Source: Ascaris suum (taxonomy: Eukaryota > Nematoda > Chromadorea > Rhabditida > Ascarididae). Taken from it: DNA of 64,000 bases. The notes beneath the pieces are model-generated. The model ran no database searches and was not told where the DNA came from. It saw nothing but the letters and a program-made list of their open reading frames with translations. Positions 47,461 through 61,281 of the stretch are shown piece by piece; the first letter of the stretch is position 1; every line of letters starts with the position of its first letter. The translations under genes were made by a program, and so were the position numbers. The stretch spans positions 7,962,110 through 8,026,109 of the forward strand of contig CM024177.1 in the NCBI GenBank assembly GCA_013433145.1, read 5' to 3'.

Positions 47461-50400
47461 TCATTGATGATTAACCTCGGTGACGTTAAGCTGTGATTGC
47501 TGTGCCCATTTGAGAAGTGCTGGATAGACATTCCCATCCCGACGTCCCAATATCGAATGCAACTCTCTGTCTGAGAAGTCGAGTGAATCGGCAAGTGCGA
47601 CTGCATTCGGACGAAGTAATGCAAGAATATCGTATACAGCACGCGAAACGTTTTCCGCTTGTTTATCCCGCATATAGCCTTCCTGTAAATGGTTATTCTG
47701 GTTACATATAATGAATAATGAATACATTCAATTAAAGCACAGTAGTAGCAAGAGAAACGAAGAAAAGCAATGAAGCAAGCAGCAAAACCTTTAAAAACAA
47801 TCTACCTAGGCGATCAGATATTTCTGATTTTCCGGGGTCTCCGTGTTTCAGATACTGAGAGCACTCAAAAAGAGAATAAGGATGTTGTGTTATTGAATTA
47901 ATTTTGGCACTACATTGAACATTCTGCATCAATCGCAACCTTTATCAGCAATGATAACAAAATTCACACTGATATGGCCGGCCATCTATCAAACTTATTA
48001 TCGATGCTACTTCGCACTTAACCAACAATAAAAAGTTAACCTATTTCAAAACAAAAGCTTCAGAAGGAATAATAGAAGAGGAATAATTAAATACCTTGCG
48101 AAACGATCCCATATGAGCGCAAATCTGATCGAATATAAACAACCTTCCGATGAGATCCAACGTGGGCTTGAGTTCAGGATCTTTGCATTCGGATACCCTT
48201 TCCAAAAAGGTCTTCACCAAATACCGTTTTACATGCATCTACAATGTGAGACTATTTTATTGAAGAGCAAAGCACAAAAATCTTAAATCGAAATTCCAAA
48301 TGCATCCTTTTAATTCATCTTTTCAAATATTACAATTTCGATCCGAAAATCACATGGATGTTGTCGTTTTAAGTTTCATATCTTTCCTTTCACGTTTGCA
48401 ATACGATTGTTAAGTTCATTAAATGAGGCAATCCCGGCTTTTAATTCACAACTGATGGAACTATTAATCGTTTTGCTTAAATGATTTCATATCAACTGAA
48501 AGTTCATTTCATAGTATTCAATTCTCAATGATATACGAATATTTTAGAAAACACTTAGTGAAAAAAAAATTGCAGGTACATGTATTGCGATAATATGCAA
48601 ACATATCTGCGCATAGAAACCTATCATTTGACATGCTCAATTCTTTGGATTACATACAGAAAAACACATAAGTGGGCAGCAAATGACTGAAGCATCGTAG
48701 GCCTTGTCATTATTTAAAAAGAGACTAAAACATTCAGCAAACTTTTCTCTATATTCTTTTGAAGTTATAAGTCTTCACACCCTTTCTCCTTGTTTATATG
48801 GGCATCCCTCCTACGATAGATGTGAACCAACAGCCTCAATCACCCGCAATGAAAGCCATTAAACAAATTTAAATAAAGGGCGTTTATATTAAAGTTAAAT
48901 TATCACTCACTCGTGATGCTTTGCAAAGTTCAACGGATGCCGCATTCCAAGCATCTTCGGTACTTCGACCTTCTCTCTGAAGCTGTTGAAGGAAATCAAA
49001 CGCAGTGAATACCTGAAATACTTGAGGTAATTTCTCCGATAAAAGTTGCTCATTTCATAATTCACCAAAAGCCATAAAGCAATACCAAGCCAAAGAAATA
49101 CTTTATATTGTTTGCACATACAAATTTCATAAATTTTATAGTACTTTACCTTATTTTTTAGAACACAATTTACAGGTCAAAGCAGACTTTACAAAAAACA
49201 ATAGTAAAAATTTGCCAGGAGCAATATCAATCGGAACAAGCCAAAAAGCAGTATAAAGCCAAGAAAACTGCGGTAAAAATACAATACGACAGCACTAAAT
49301 ATCATTGCTTTTTGCATGAGTTCCGCTATAGATTATGGCTCATCCTGCACTACTCTCTTCGTGTGTTTGCCCACCTCTGGATACTGAAATGAACAAGTGA
49401 AAATGATAAATAAAGGTTTAAAAAAGCAAATAAAAAAACGTCTCAGAACAAATAACAAATAACTAAAAGTACTCATAAACTACAGTGATGTGCAACAGTT
49501 ACTGCATGAACTATATAACAATGCCTTAACGATCGAAAAATCACAATGAGTAAAACCAATACCAAAGTACCTTTTAAATGCTCGATTTCTGTATGGATTT
49601 TACGAAGAAAAGTGGTAATTCTGTTGCAAAATTCTTATGACGATGTCATCAATTATCTTACTTTCTTCAAAATGAGAGATGATGCAAGTCACCTTGAATA
49701 CAGGTAAATCGAATCGCTGAACAAGCCTAGCAAATCAGCTTTACAAAAAATTCCCACTTTATTGCTGCAAAAATAGTCAACAAAAGTACAAAAACGGAAT
49801 AGTCAATAAAAGCACTGCAAACATATTTCGCATGCCCTTTGCGAACGTTTCAATCAGCGCTACTATTCATCATGTCTAGATGAAAGATCACTTGAGCTCA
49901 GTGCATTCCATTCCGAATTGCGCTCTCGAATGTAGAGCATTAGAGTGAATTTTATAACCGGATATCAAAAGGAAATTGCAATGCAACGATCTGAAAATGC
50001 CCAACAAGCTACAATTACCTTCCCAACGCAATTACCCAGTATGCACTCTCTCCGAATATTTGAAATACTTGAAAAAGTCCGATGGCAGTTTTGTCTTCTA
50101 AAATAGTGTCGTTTGATGCCAGAAAATTGCACGTAGAAATTAATGAACCTTCCAGTTTGTAAAGCATAATGATTTCCGCTCAGAGTTCGAAATTTGCAGG
50201 TCTTAGTTGATAAAAAATAAATTTTCTATGAGACCTTCAAGGATTCGAACAGATGTTCAAGAATAAATCGAGCTATAGAATCTGAAGCCACAATATACAT
50301 CAAACCTGTTTTCGGGCGACATGTTCGAAATCACGGATGAGATCGGCATCTGATGCTGTCTGCCAACTATCCAGATCGCACTTACTGCGTCCAATTTCGT

Positions 50401-53400
50401 TTAAATAGCCGGTGATCGCTGCTAACCGTGCATTGCCTTTCCTCACACTTTCAGCCGCCTTCATAAGGAACCTACAAATGTGTAGTTTATTATCTCAGCG
50501 AAGAATTATTGGACAGCGAACAAAATTACATAATATAAGATGTGTAATCAGTAAGCTGAATTATGTACCTGGCCACTTGCAAAAGCAAAACGATATTCTC
50601 GCCTTCGTAGGTACAGCCACCAACAGCATAGGCGTAGATCTCGGGAAATGCTGATGCTTGCGAGTAGCCATGACCACCGCAAGCCAAACGACATTGCTCG
50701 ATTCCCTTAAAGTGGCGCCCATCAGAAAAACTTACACAGACAAAACTTTACCTTCATATGTGATGGCGTTTAACCCAAAATATTCAAAAACTTGAGCCAA
50801 AGAATTTAAAACTTATAGGGATTGGAATGATCGGAAGTGGGAAGCGAAAGGTAAGGTGACTAGTTCGCTTTGACTGCAAACTATACGTAAAAATATGATG
50901 TCACCGCGGACATCGAATACACTTACGAATGTTTACTGGGAAAAAGCATTCACCTGTGCGACCTCCCAAGATACGACGGCTTTGAGTCCCGACGAGAGTA
51001 CATGCAGCTCTTGCAATAGTTCAGTGTTGCCACCTGTTATCTGAGCGCTCACCTGTTAAATAAAACCGAAATTTATCAATAGTATCGATATGCAGGTACT
51101 CGGTGCACTGAGAAAGGAAATCAACTGAGGGCTTCATACAGATGACATACTAAACAATAATGGTGTATAAAGCGTTGATGAGAATCTCTAGCAAAGCCAA
51201 TAGCAAGGATTTGTTTGTCCCGGGATTTCAGATGCAAAATTGGATTCCTCCAATTTCAACGGATTTCAAACAATCGGTCTTTTCGAAATATGGAGACATG
51301 AACAACTGTGTGAGTCCTTTCGATCCCAGCACCTTCTGAAAGAGTTCCTTGACTTGGGTGGCCGCGAAAAGAAAGACGAGTGCCTTGGCGAATTGAGGCA
51401 TTATTCTATACTGCTGTGTTCGATAGTCCAAAATCTGCACCTCGCCTGAGCTGAAAACTTTAATATATCAATATCGGTCGGTATACATGGTATATATTAC
51501 ATCAAAATTACACATTCGCTGATCCTCGGGTTGAAACTATCAGACAGACAGATAAACAGACGGATATACACAGGCACACACATACAAGCACCGCACATAC
51601 ACAACGTCACCTTACTACGCTTAGCAAATGCAGCTATGTGAAATCGCATTAAACTGGCTGACAACTGAAACGGGACGATGAAAGACAAATTTATATTGTT
51701 CGCTTGGGTATGGATATACGAAATGATGGTAGGAGCATTTACATCAAGCATAATCATCAATAATGGTTAAGCAATAATCTTTGAGGGTGATCATTATGGC
51801 TAAATGTCTCAGAATGTAAAATATGTGAATTTCGTAAATCAGATCACATATTACATATCGATAGTTGCAAAAAAAAAACTTGAAATGTTATAAACGAGCA
51901 TAATTGCAAACGAAAATGCCACTTGGTGCGTAGCGATATGCGAATATTTGTAAGCGAATGTCCACTCGACACTCTTGAAAAGTTTTTAATCTTTTATGAG
52001 GAAGCGACTAAAATAATACGTCTAAAAACGGATTAAATCGAAACTGCTCGATAATACATGTGAAGCTGCAAAGTAGTTGAATATAAGCAATCCATCAATA
52101 CGCACCCAGCAGTAATTTCTCCTTGTCGACGGATCGCCGAATAGCGAATAGCGATAACTGCGGCGGCGGCGATTTGCATAGCCTGATCGCGGATCATCAC
52201 TGATCGTACAAAAACCATCGCACCATAGCCGAGCTTAGCATGAGATGGGGCTATATACTCACCATTTGGCTGCACCTGTAAATATCTATACGATATTGCA
52301 TCTTGTTTGCAAATTTATAATTCATACAAATATTTTAGTCTCATATGATAAAGGCACCATATAAGACTCTTTCCAGATGACAATATCCGCTTAACGAAAA
52401 GTCTATCAAAAAAACTACAAAACATAAAACTTAAAAATGCTACACCACGATTGACGCCTTATTAATTGGGCAACCCACCCTTCAACCTTCTACGCCCATA
52501 CGGATGGATATTCGATTTCCTGAATTTCCACTAAGATGTCTAAGACCTCTAAATTTGGTGTGCTATTGCTCGGTCTCTGTTGCACAACTTTAAAACACCA
52601 CGTATTATCATATTTTCACCAATGTTCAGAATCGTTCTTTGAAAGAACTTTCCTATCAATTTTACTCTGTGCTGTATATCAACGATGCATCACTCTAGCT
52701 CTATTTATTTTTCAACTTCTTACAGCGTGCCATCCTGATTCCTCGAAAGTTTACTACGGATCTGTTACAATGCTTCGCGAAACATTGAAATGAGGGGAGC
52801 GGGGAGGCCGGATCACACACATATGAACAATTGACTGAATTGCATTACCTTCGCATGGCGCATCAACATATGTCGTCGTGGAATGCGATAGTTATTGAAA
52901 ATGAGGAATCCATTGTCGTTACCGTTAATACCTAACTTCGGACCAATATCACCTATCGTTATCCCTGAGAAAAAATCTTCTTGTTTAATCAACCGCATAA
53001 TAGCAATAATTTGTAAAGTTTTATTGCATTCAAACATTTAAAAAAAATGGCCCTAATTGATAGAGATATGGTGGCTAACGTCTATATTTTTATTGAATAA
53101 AAGTGCAACTCATAGTGCTCTCACTTTCGTTAAACTCAGAAATTTATAAGTTAAGCAATACGACTCAATGCTATGCAATATCAATAAGCATCTATATTTT
53201 CAAAAAAATATCTGCCAATGATTTAGAAAACAGAAATTTTTGAATTAATGAGGAATATAAAATCTGTCGAAGAAAAAAAAAGTGAAATTAAAAATTTCAT
53301 ACAAAACTTTTCTTTAAACAAAAAACACTGAAAAGAAGCATTTGCTTGGAAAAAGGGAAATTATTAAATAGCAAACCAGTTAGCAATAAATTTATTTACC

Positions 53401-56252
53401 TTTTCTACTGAAATCGTTAAAAACAAAGACTATTCATATTTCAATCATCCACACGACGTTACTAAATACACGATTTTACTTGATAAATTTATAAAAATGC
53501 TAGATACCTTTCTTAGATTGACTGATTTGTTTCATTTTTATTGCCTCTAATTTATTTATTACTCCAATTTTAATTCATACATCAATCTGACTTACATATT
53601 TGTTAACATAATTTAAATCCAACAGTTTTGTATCGTTACTTTGGATTCTTAATCAATTTATTTCATGATCTATTCCGATTGTTTTTCACTCTGCCCGATC
53701 GTCAGTACCGAAGAATAGAAGCATTAAGTGCATTTATATGATATAATTGAATTGAGAGAGTAATTTATCAATCAAATTCAATAGATAAATAATTGAAAAA
53801 CAACTGAAAATAAGATGAAACAATCGAAATTAAAGAGACCTTCGATGGGTTTATGTGTTTTATGATCTCTGAGTTGAACGATGAATGGATGCGGTCCCCT
53901 CGGTTGATGTTGTGTTATCAATTGTGCCACTACAATCGCATAGTTGCATGACTTGCCTAAACCACCTGGCCACCATTTGGCCGCACTTATTGATGGTGTG
54001 TGGAGTATAAATTCCTCGGTTGTTGGATCATAAGTAGCTGTCGTCTCCAGTTTGCTTAGATTTGTTCCTGCAATTTTATCCCTATAATACGCACAAACTA
54101 GTACTTACGCACAAACTTCTTTATATGACTACTATGTTTCTGATAAGACAGCCGATCTCACTTGACTTACCTGTCACTGTCACCTTGCAACTAAAAACTC
54201 TAAAACCAAGGTACTTGACTTCGAAGTAATTAGCACTATCATGCAACGACTGCCCCCTCTCCCTCATTATTTAAAATTACGCTGTCCTTCTGGCGCCTCA
54301 GCAATGATTCAACGATCTAAATTATCCAAAAATAAAGTTGATGCTTAAATGCTCTCTGCAATTCTTCGATTAGATTTACCCCGTTCATCTACAACCCCTC
54401 ACCAGCACGTCGTTATGAAATTGCATTGTGCAGCTGCAGTCATAAAATTTTGATTTTACTATTTAATTATAATATAAATAACGAACATTTACCGTGTCCA
54501 AGTTCCGTTTGTGCGTAAGTACCAACGATAGCACGACTGACTGCAAGAGGTAACCAGTGGTCGAGTTGCTTGTCATCCGTCTGCCCCTGCAGAGTTGGGA
54601 TGAACATCACATAATGCAGCGACATCGGATGGAGATCACGACCCATCACCAAGCTGAATCTCCTCATCATTCACCCGTACCATTCGTATCGCACATCAAC
54701 GCTTACAGATTGGAATTTTCGATGCAGTAATGTATTGCATCAGTCATAAAAGATGGAGTCTTTTTTTGTTGTATAAAATGCAAAACGTGTTTTTTTGTAA
54801 ATCAATAAAAATTTGTTCTATGAGAGAGGGAAAAAACTGAAGCGAAGGAATTTTAGCAATGACTTCACAAGCGAAAAGCAACGAGATTGAGCGACTATAA
54901 ATCATCTCAATTTGGATTTATTTTTTCTCCATCATTCTTCTAATCCTTCATTAAAAAGCACTAGTCAAAAAAATCAGTATATTCGAAGGCTCCGATAAAT
55001 CTGAACAACTATAGCGAATGTGCCCCAAAACTATATCTATTTGAAGAATATTAAAAGATAATGGACGGACATGAATTTACTATCCACAAATATTTGTTAA
55101 TACTTCTCGATAAGAAACGATCTCTTTCCGCACTGTTGTGCTAATCCTATCAGTATGATAAGCTAGTTGCAGCTAACGTGTTGTTTACTGATGCAGCAAA
55201 GAAATAAAGAAAAAATATTTGCAATAAGAAAACCTTTGATAGTACATGCCCTCCTCAAAGAAATCCGATTGGTCGATCACATCTGACTTATCTGTCATCG
55301 CGACCACCTGCAATATACCTCAATTTGAACTTTTCGTAAATATCCTATAGTAGTAGTAAACTAACGACCTTTTTTTCCACAGTAAACAGTAAACCAAAAC
55401 ATTTATGAGCTAAATAATTTCCACTGTGGAATTTCCATTATCATAGATGATAAGCGATACATGATATTTATGAAATACCATTATCATTTCATAGACGATA
55501 ATCGTCATTTGTGAGGTGATAGAAGTTCATAATGAACAACCACAGTTGCAAAATAACACGGTGAATGCTGCATTTCTAGCCGCAATGCATATATGCGATG
55601 TGCAAACTAGTTTAACATCATAATAACGCGATGATGAAGAATGAATCACTTTTCCTGGAAGAATCATTTGAATGTTACGCTGCAAAAGTATGCAGTACGA
55701 AGGAAAAGGTGCAACGAGCAACGCAGCGGATTCGAACCACGGTCGCTCTTTGATAAGCTGTAGCCGCGTATTTGCACTCAGCCATTGAACCACGTCTATC
55801 TGTCTTACATCCATAAAAACGCCTCGATTAAAACACCATGTTACGCATTATGAAAGCTTTCCTTGTTCTGTTCCGATAAAATAATTGCATGCACAGCTAT
55901 TAAAAGGTGTGCCTCAATTATCAACGCTCCAAGTTTCATTCGGATTAGCAAATAGATCAGCCTCAGCGCGTCCATGGAAACGTGTTAGGCCATTAGAAGT
56001 TCCGCATACAAAATACATTACCTTTCTTGTGTTGTTTTCAAGCCGTTGCTGACGGCTCATGAATTCGGGTGGTATCGGGTCGCGAAAATCGGCCTCTGAC
56101 TCAACGAATTTCAGGATTTCTCTTCTCCTTTTCAGCTTATGTTCACCACCATGAATGAAAGCGGCCATTTTATCGACCGAGAAGGTCGCTTTACGCCGTT
56201 CCATTGTTATATCCGGGTTGTCACCCTCTTCTATCAGATCCCGTCTCATCAT
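47461..56252 (-). CDS. acox-1: Acyl-CoA oxidase, ACOX1-like flavoenzyme (13 exons)
   Basis: Oxidises acyl-CoA to trans-2-enoyl-CoA with FAD, making H2O2: first step of peroxisomal beta-oxidation (in nematodes also ascaroside side-chain shortening). Exons in transcription order: 56252-56022, 55307-55234, 54659-54493, 54067-53840, 52964-52849, 52275-52106, 51450-51333, 51052-50954, 50705-50569, 50471-50306, 49012-48911, 48238-48095, 47682-47461; 657 aa, close to human ACOX1 (660). N-terminal ACOX domain: [12 protein letters not shown]-site blocks: [10 protein letters not shown] (149-158) and KWWPGGLGK (188-196). ACGGHGYS (409-416) precedes catalytic Glu E435 in CTYEGENIV. The C-terminal ACOX domain spans roughly 480-650. 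Exon 3 has a weak acceptor (GATGAGGAG); a site three bases upstream adds one Arg. The protein ends in VNHQ, not an SKL-type PTS1, and no PTS2 is visible. Which nematode ACOX paralogue it is cannot be fixed from sequence alone. Confidence 0.95.
55717..55791 (-). pseudogene. tRNA-like sequence (tRNA pseudogene or tRNA-derived SINE head)
   Basis: On the minus strand an A-box-like TGGCTGAGTGC (55784-55774) is followed, with normal tRNA spacing, by a perfect B box GGTTCGAATCC (55738-55728). Four of five T-stem pairs form, but the acceptor arms do not pair and no good anticodon stem with a 7-base loop is seen. This argues for a decayed tRNA or SINE rather than a working tRNA. It lies in intron 1 of the oxidase gene, in the same orientation. 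Confidence 0.45.
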
Positions 56253-56262
56253 AATCTAAACG
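56253..56262 (-). promoter_or_regulatory. Candidate trans-splice acceptor of the oxidase gene
   Basis: Minus-strand GTTTAG lies directly before ATT-ATG, leaving a 3-base leader before the start at 56252. The TAG is also an in-frame stop, which fixes the start codon downstream of it. Very short leaders are typical of spliced-leader mRNAs. Inferred. Confidence 0.4.
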
Positions 56263-56498
56263 ACATGGAAGTATATCTGGTTTCAATTCTGAAGGCAAAC
56301 GAACGTGTAGCATCAGCGAACAATAAAATATTTGGAAACGAAGCACTGCATAGTTAGCAAAAAATTTGAAAATCTGCAGACTGCATCATCTCTCGAGGAT
56401 GATGAAGGAAATTTCCAATTAACATGCTGCTTTTTCGGTGATTTTTATACGCTTATTGGCATCACTAAACAATAGTGCAGTAAAGGATAACGACGTAG

Positions 56499-56564
56499 TG
56501 ATAAATTGATAACGAAAGAAGTGGAGAACTCAATATGAGTTATTTATCTTCGATGATAAATAAC
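56499..56564. promoter_or_regulatory. Cluster of GATA-factor sites with 10-bp inverted repeat, upstream of the oxidase
   Basis: TGATAA occurs at 56499-56504, 56507-56512 and 56554-56559, with GATAA on the opposite strand at 56544-56548. The last two sit in a perfect inverted repeat: GTTATTTATC (56539-56548) and GATAAATAAC (56555-56564) with a 6-base loop. The cluster lies about 250-310 bases upstream of the start codon. TGATAA is the binding core of intestinal GATA factors such as ELT-2 in C. elegans. Sites are seen; regulation is inferred. Confidence 0.5.
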
Positions 56565-59500
56565 CCCAAGCGTAAATGCTCTTAGTGACGGTCGACGTGG
56601 ATGAACGAGGGAAGAGTGTGGTGTTGTGTGCGGGCATAATGCACAAACGAGTTGACGTGTTTATGATGGATGCACTACAACTGGTCTAGTTGACGCCTAA
56701 ACACGAAAATACCATTCCACACGCATATACGGAACGTGGTCACCATCATAACAACATCGTCATGACGCTAAACAACAATTGGATACTATCCAGATGACCA
56801 GCTCCCCAGTAAAGGCTACTTAAAGGTCAAAGGTTAAACATACAGCGCTATTTACCAATATCAAGAAAGCAGAACATATTTCTAAAATGTCCACATATCA
56901 CATCAAAATTGTATAGCGCCTGATGCAAATTTCAAAACGCAAAAATGATTTGAAGGCTTAAATCTGATCACTGAAACATCATCCATAACTCTGGCATCCA
57001 TCCAACTATTCTAAGTTATTTTTTTCGTCAATCCATCATCGCAATCTGAAATATGCATAATATTTGCTCACAAAATCGCTCGCAGCTTTGTGAAAATTTA
57101 TACGCGTATTTTCGATGAAACTGGAATATGAACGAGAAAAAACGGAAATATTTAATGAAAAAATTTAACGACCGCTATTTAATAATAGGATGGTAGTTGT
57201 TTATTAAATGCACAATGGCATAGCCGCAATGAATGACACGAGAATGTCGACGTGAAAAGCGATGAAAAAATGCCGATGACTCGAATGGTCACTCACTGAC
57301 ATCCCCGTATGCTATTATTTGTGGAAGCGTTAGCAAGTGACATGACTATCAGCGTTACCAACAGGAGCAATATTTGTGCTGATAGAATGCATCGACAAAT
57401 CAAATAATCGATAAGCGCAGGTCATTTTTACGGTTCTAAAAGATTACAATATCATAATGCTCCTAAAAACAGTACTGTAATGGTATAAAATGCTAGATTA
57501 CTGTAACGGTAAAAAGTATATGCAGTGCTCGCAACATTACTGTAATCAAATTTTACTACGGTAACGAAGTATAACTTCCGACAATTCTAGGAATTCTCTC
57601 TAATGTTTTATATTTCATCGTGCCGATTTTTTCCCAATTTCTTGAAATACTTAATCGCCATTTAAAGTTCAACCGCTAAAATTTGGCAAATTTTTTAAGC
57701 ATTTCGATGAATAACGCAAAGGATTATATCACCGACAGCACCGTGTTCAAAGATCAACGGCGAATAAGCTTCACTATAAATAAAGAGCACTTTATGACAC
57801 GACGGATAGTTGTTTTACGGTTTGAGTAGGAAACGATATTAAATGGTGAACCACACCCACATTTTGCTGGAATACGGCGATCAATCCGAAAGCGGTCTAA
57901 AGAGAGGAGGCTGGATGAATTAAGCAACAAAAAGTTGTAATGAAATGCCGAACATATTGCTATCGCTACGTAAGATTTGTGTCAGTTCCTTGTCGCACCT
58001 TGTTGTTTGGAAAAAAAGTGACTTGATGCTTTGACAATGAAGACTTCGCATAATGTCAGGTACGATAAATACGCAAATTTATGTCGATAACATACAAACT
58101 GCACTTTAAGAGAACGTATTTCCCTTAATGAATGCGAGAGCAATCGTTTAAACTTTGATTAATAAATTTGCGAACAAATGCCACCGAAAGCACGTTAACA
58201 AAATACTTTCATCAACATCAAATGTCGTTACATCTTCCGCACCTGAAAATGAAGTATGTTGAAACGCAACTAGCCGATTGGATCGCCGATATCTGTTCTT
58301 TCAAATCAGAATTCATAGGAGTAATACAGTCCATTACTTAAGAAAACAGCAATAATCGAACCTGATAGCGCACACAATTACTGCTGTGGATGAAGGTGGG
58401 AAAGAAGCTGCATCTGAATTCGGGATGCCATCTGGACGATCGGTTCACATGCAGCCTCAACAAAATAACCATCTTTAGTGGCCTGTCTATTAAGTTCGTG
58501 AATCCAAGAAAGCACCTGTCCTCACACATGTATCACAAACAATTTGGCCCAAAGAACACAGTACACTTACGAGCTGTCGTGCTAGGACGGTAAAGTTCAT
58601 GTGACAAAGATTGGCCAACTATCACATGTCCACGTTGCAAAACAACTCCAGTCTCTGAACAAATCCGAATTCAAATCCTGTACGGATATGCTAATGGTCC
58701 GCCATCGCAAGGACAAATTCACAGATAATGTGCCTGTTGTAAAGGTAAAAATCCATGCGAATACGGCACAGTGAGGAAATGCGTTCTAGACGTTCAGGTG
58801 CTAAAGCCCTTCATTAATAGAACAGACGAATTGGTAGAAGCATCCAATTCCTAGAACAAACTTACAAATCACTTTTCATTTCTTTTCTTCAATCTCATCC
58901 GCTCCTCATCCTTCTCCTCCTTATCTCCTTTCTCTCCACCACCTTACCCGATCAAAGTAACTAATTACCCTCTAATTAACATAATTATCTCCCTCCCTAG
59001 GCCCCATTAATAATCCTCTTGTTCGTATAAATGATTTTACATATGAAGAAAATTACCTAGGCGTATGTGGCTGCATTCACTGCGAACACTCGACACGGTG
59101 TTCGTGATGATGGCTTAAGGTGCTAATATGTTTCATCTATGTCATCGCAGATGAAATATTTATCAATCACACATCACTACTCAAAATGTGCAACAAATGA
59201 GTGCAGAATAGCTGAGATCCCACTCGAGCATCTCGTCTCTTATGAGAACATATCACTGAGATCTCCCCATAAGATCCTTCATGAAAATAAATTCACCTCA
59301 CAAATCGTCAATCGTTATTCATCATAGGGAAATTGATATCCCTCGAATTTCGATGAGCACAAACAATGCTCATGATGTAAACAATGCAGTTCAAAACAAG
59401 ACAACTACTCTTTTATAGAACAAGAGCATTCATAGTACGCTGCAGAAATATTTTAAATACTTGAAGCAAGCAATATAAGGAAGTGTTCTGGATACCTTTG

Positions 59501-61281
59501 GAGCTTAAAGCGCACCTGTCCCACCGTTTAAAACTTCCGGCAATCGGCATACTTACACAACATTTAATCGCATGATTCGTCGACAAAGGTAGACATCGAT
59601 GAGGCTGTGCAGCCGATAAACCAGCTGGAGATTCGAGAAGCGAATGATTTTGAAAAGTTCCAAATATGAACAAGGTGTGTCTTAAACAACAAAACTGCCC
59701 TCTTCTAATTTCATCTGCGATCTTTAATGCTGCTTAAAGAGAATTAAACATATCTGCAATGCTTACCGCAAAAAATACCTCAATATTCTCAGCAATGAAA
59801 CATATAGGCTCCATCCGTCACCTCCCAATGAACAGAGGTGTTAATTTACTTACATCCAAAATTTTTACCTCATTGATTTGGCACAAATAACAAATGAAGA
59901 AAATCGAAATCGAATAGAGTTAACTCTTGCTGAATGGGAATATGCAAAATGCAGACTCGTCACGTTTGTCTCGAACGTTCACATAATAAACGACTATCAC
60001 TATGGGCGACTTACTAGGAAACCATCCAGCAATTTATCGATAACGATCGGTCAGAAACAACAACATCGGCATCGGTGTGATTGCTCAAAACGGGCGTCAA
60101 GTCGAAAATGCAAAGGGCATTCGATAAGAACGACATCGGAAAATCGATTAGAGAAAATAACACATTTGGGCGAGTATTGCTTAGGAATACAATCTTGAAC
60201 TACCTCAAAATAATATTTCTCAGCCTATAAGCGAATAAACATTTTACATGGCGCAATGAAGTATTCTAATGAGTTAAATAAGGTAAATATTCATTTGCTG
60301 CAAATAGTACATGAAAGTAAAATGTTTAGTAGGAAATCTCTCGAAAGTATTTCTAAGCAGTATAACACGAAACAATACGAGCAATAATCACCTCAATGAA
60401 TGCAAAAGCTATAAACTCAAATAAATGGATGCGAGTGGCACAACTAAAACGAGCTCTTTGCATGCGGACGACGACCAACACAGACAACAGACAACACACG
60501 ACAGACAATACAAATTGAACAGGGAAATACGCACAACAGTGCATATGATGAGTTTATGTGCTCAAAGATGGACGATTTGCGAACGAAATTGATTCAAAAT
60601 GTGAGCACTCTCGACGTCAAAAGCATCTTTCAGCAGGGCTATTTCCACAGAGAGAGATGGATTAAGCAATCCTTGACACTGGAATAATGATGGATAATCA
60701 CTAAAACTTTTCTCTAGAAAGATCAATGAAATGTTCTCAACGAGATTACTTAAAAACGAAGAAAAAAGATCTACTAACACAGCCATATAAGACCGAATTA
60801 CTGCATACCTAAGCAAATAAAAGATTTATCAGTATTGGCGAAAAGACTTTATTTATGAGAGATAAATTTGAAGAGGTTATCAAGCGGTCAATAGCATGCG
60901 AACTTGAAATATTCCATTGTTTATAAACTTCGATTGCACACGACTGCTCATTGAACACACAAAATATATCACAATAAAACTCGCAAGCGACAATCGTAAG
61001 AGTATCACTTCAAGCCTCTCATGCTAACCTCTATGCCCGCACACTCCGAACTTCATAAATTTCGCCGAATATCTTCAAACATATCAGCGATTGAAAAGCA
61101 TTTATCGTGGATGTACAATATGGCATTAGCAAAGGCTCGACTTCCGTTTGCTATAAAATTAGCGACAAATGGTGATGAGAACAGAAGACATCAGTACGTA
61201 TGGAATAACAGAGATCGTCATCGTCCTTGTATAGATTTTGATTTAGGAACTCAATGAAGGGAAAAATACCTTCTTTAACGT
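56565..61281. other. AT-rich region upstream of the oxidase, no recognised gene
   Basis: No exon with recognisable family content on either strand. A minus-strand open stretch at 60562-60816 includes a plausible acceptor (ATTATTCCAG) followed by 39 codons, and a plus frame spans 59878-60198; neither has an ATG-led, homologous or phased partner. Otherwise low-complexity AT-rich sequence. Confidence 0.4.

Noticed and set aside
60562..60816. Minus-strand open stretch with an ATTATTCCAG acceptor and 39 codons to a stop
   Set aside because: No upstream exon, no polyadenylation signal and no recognisable family; too short to support.
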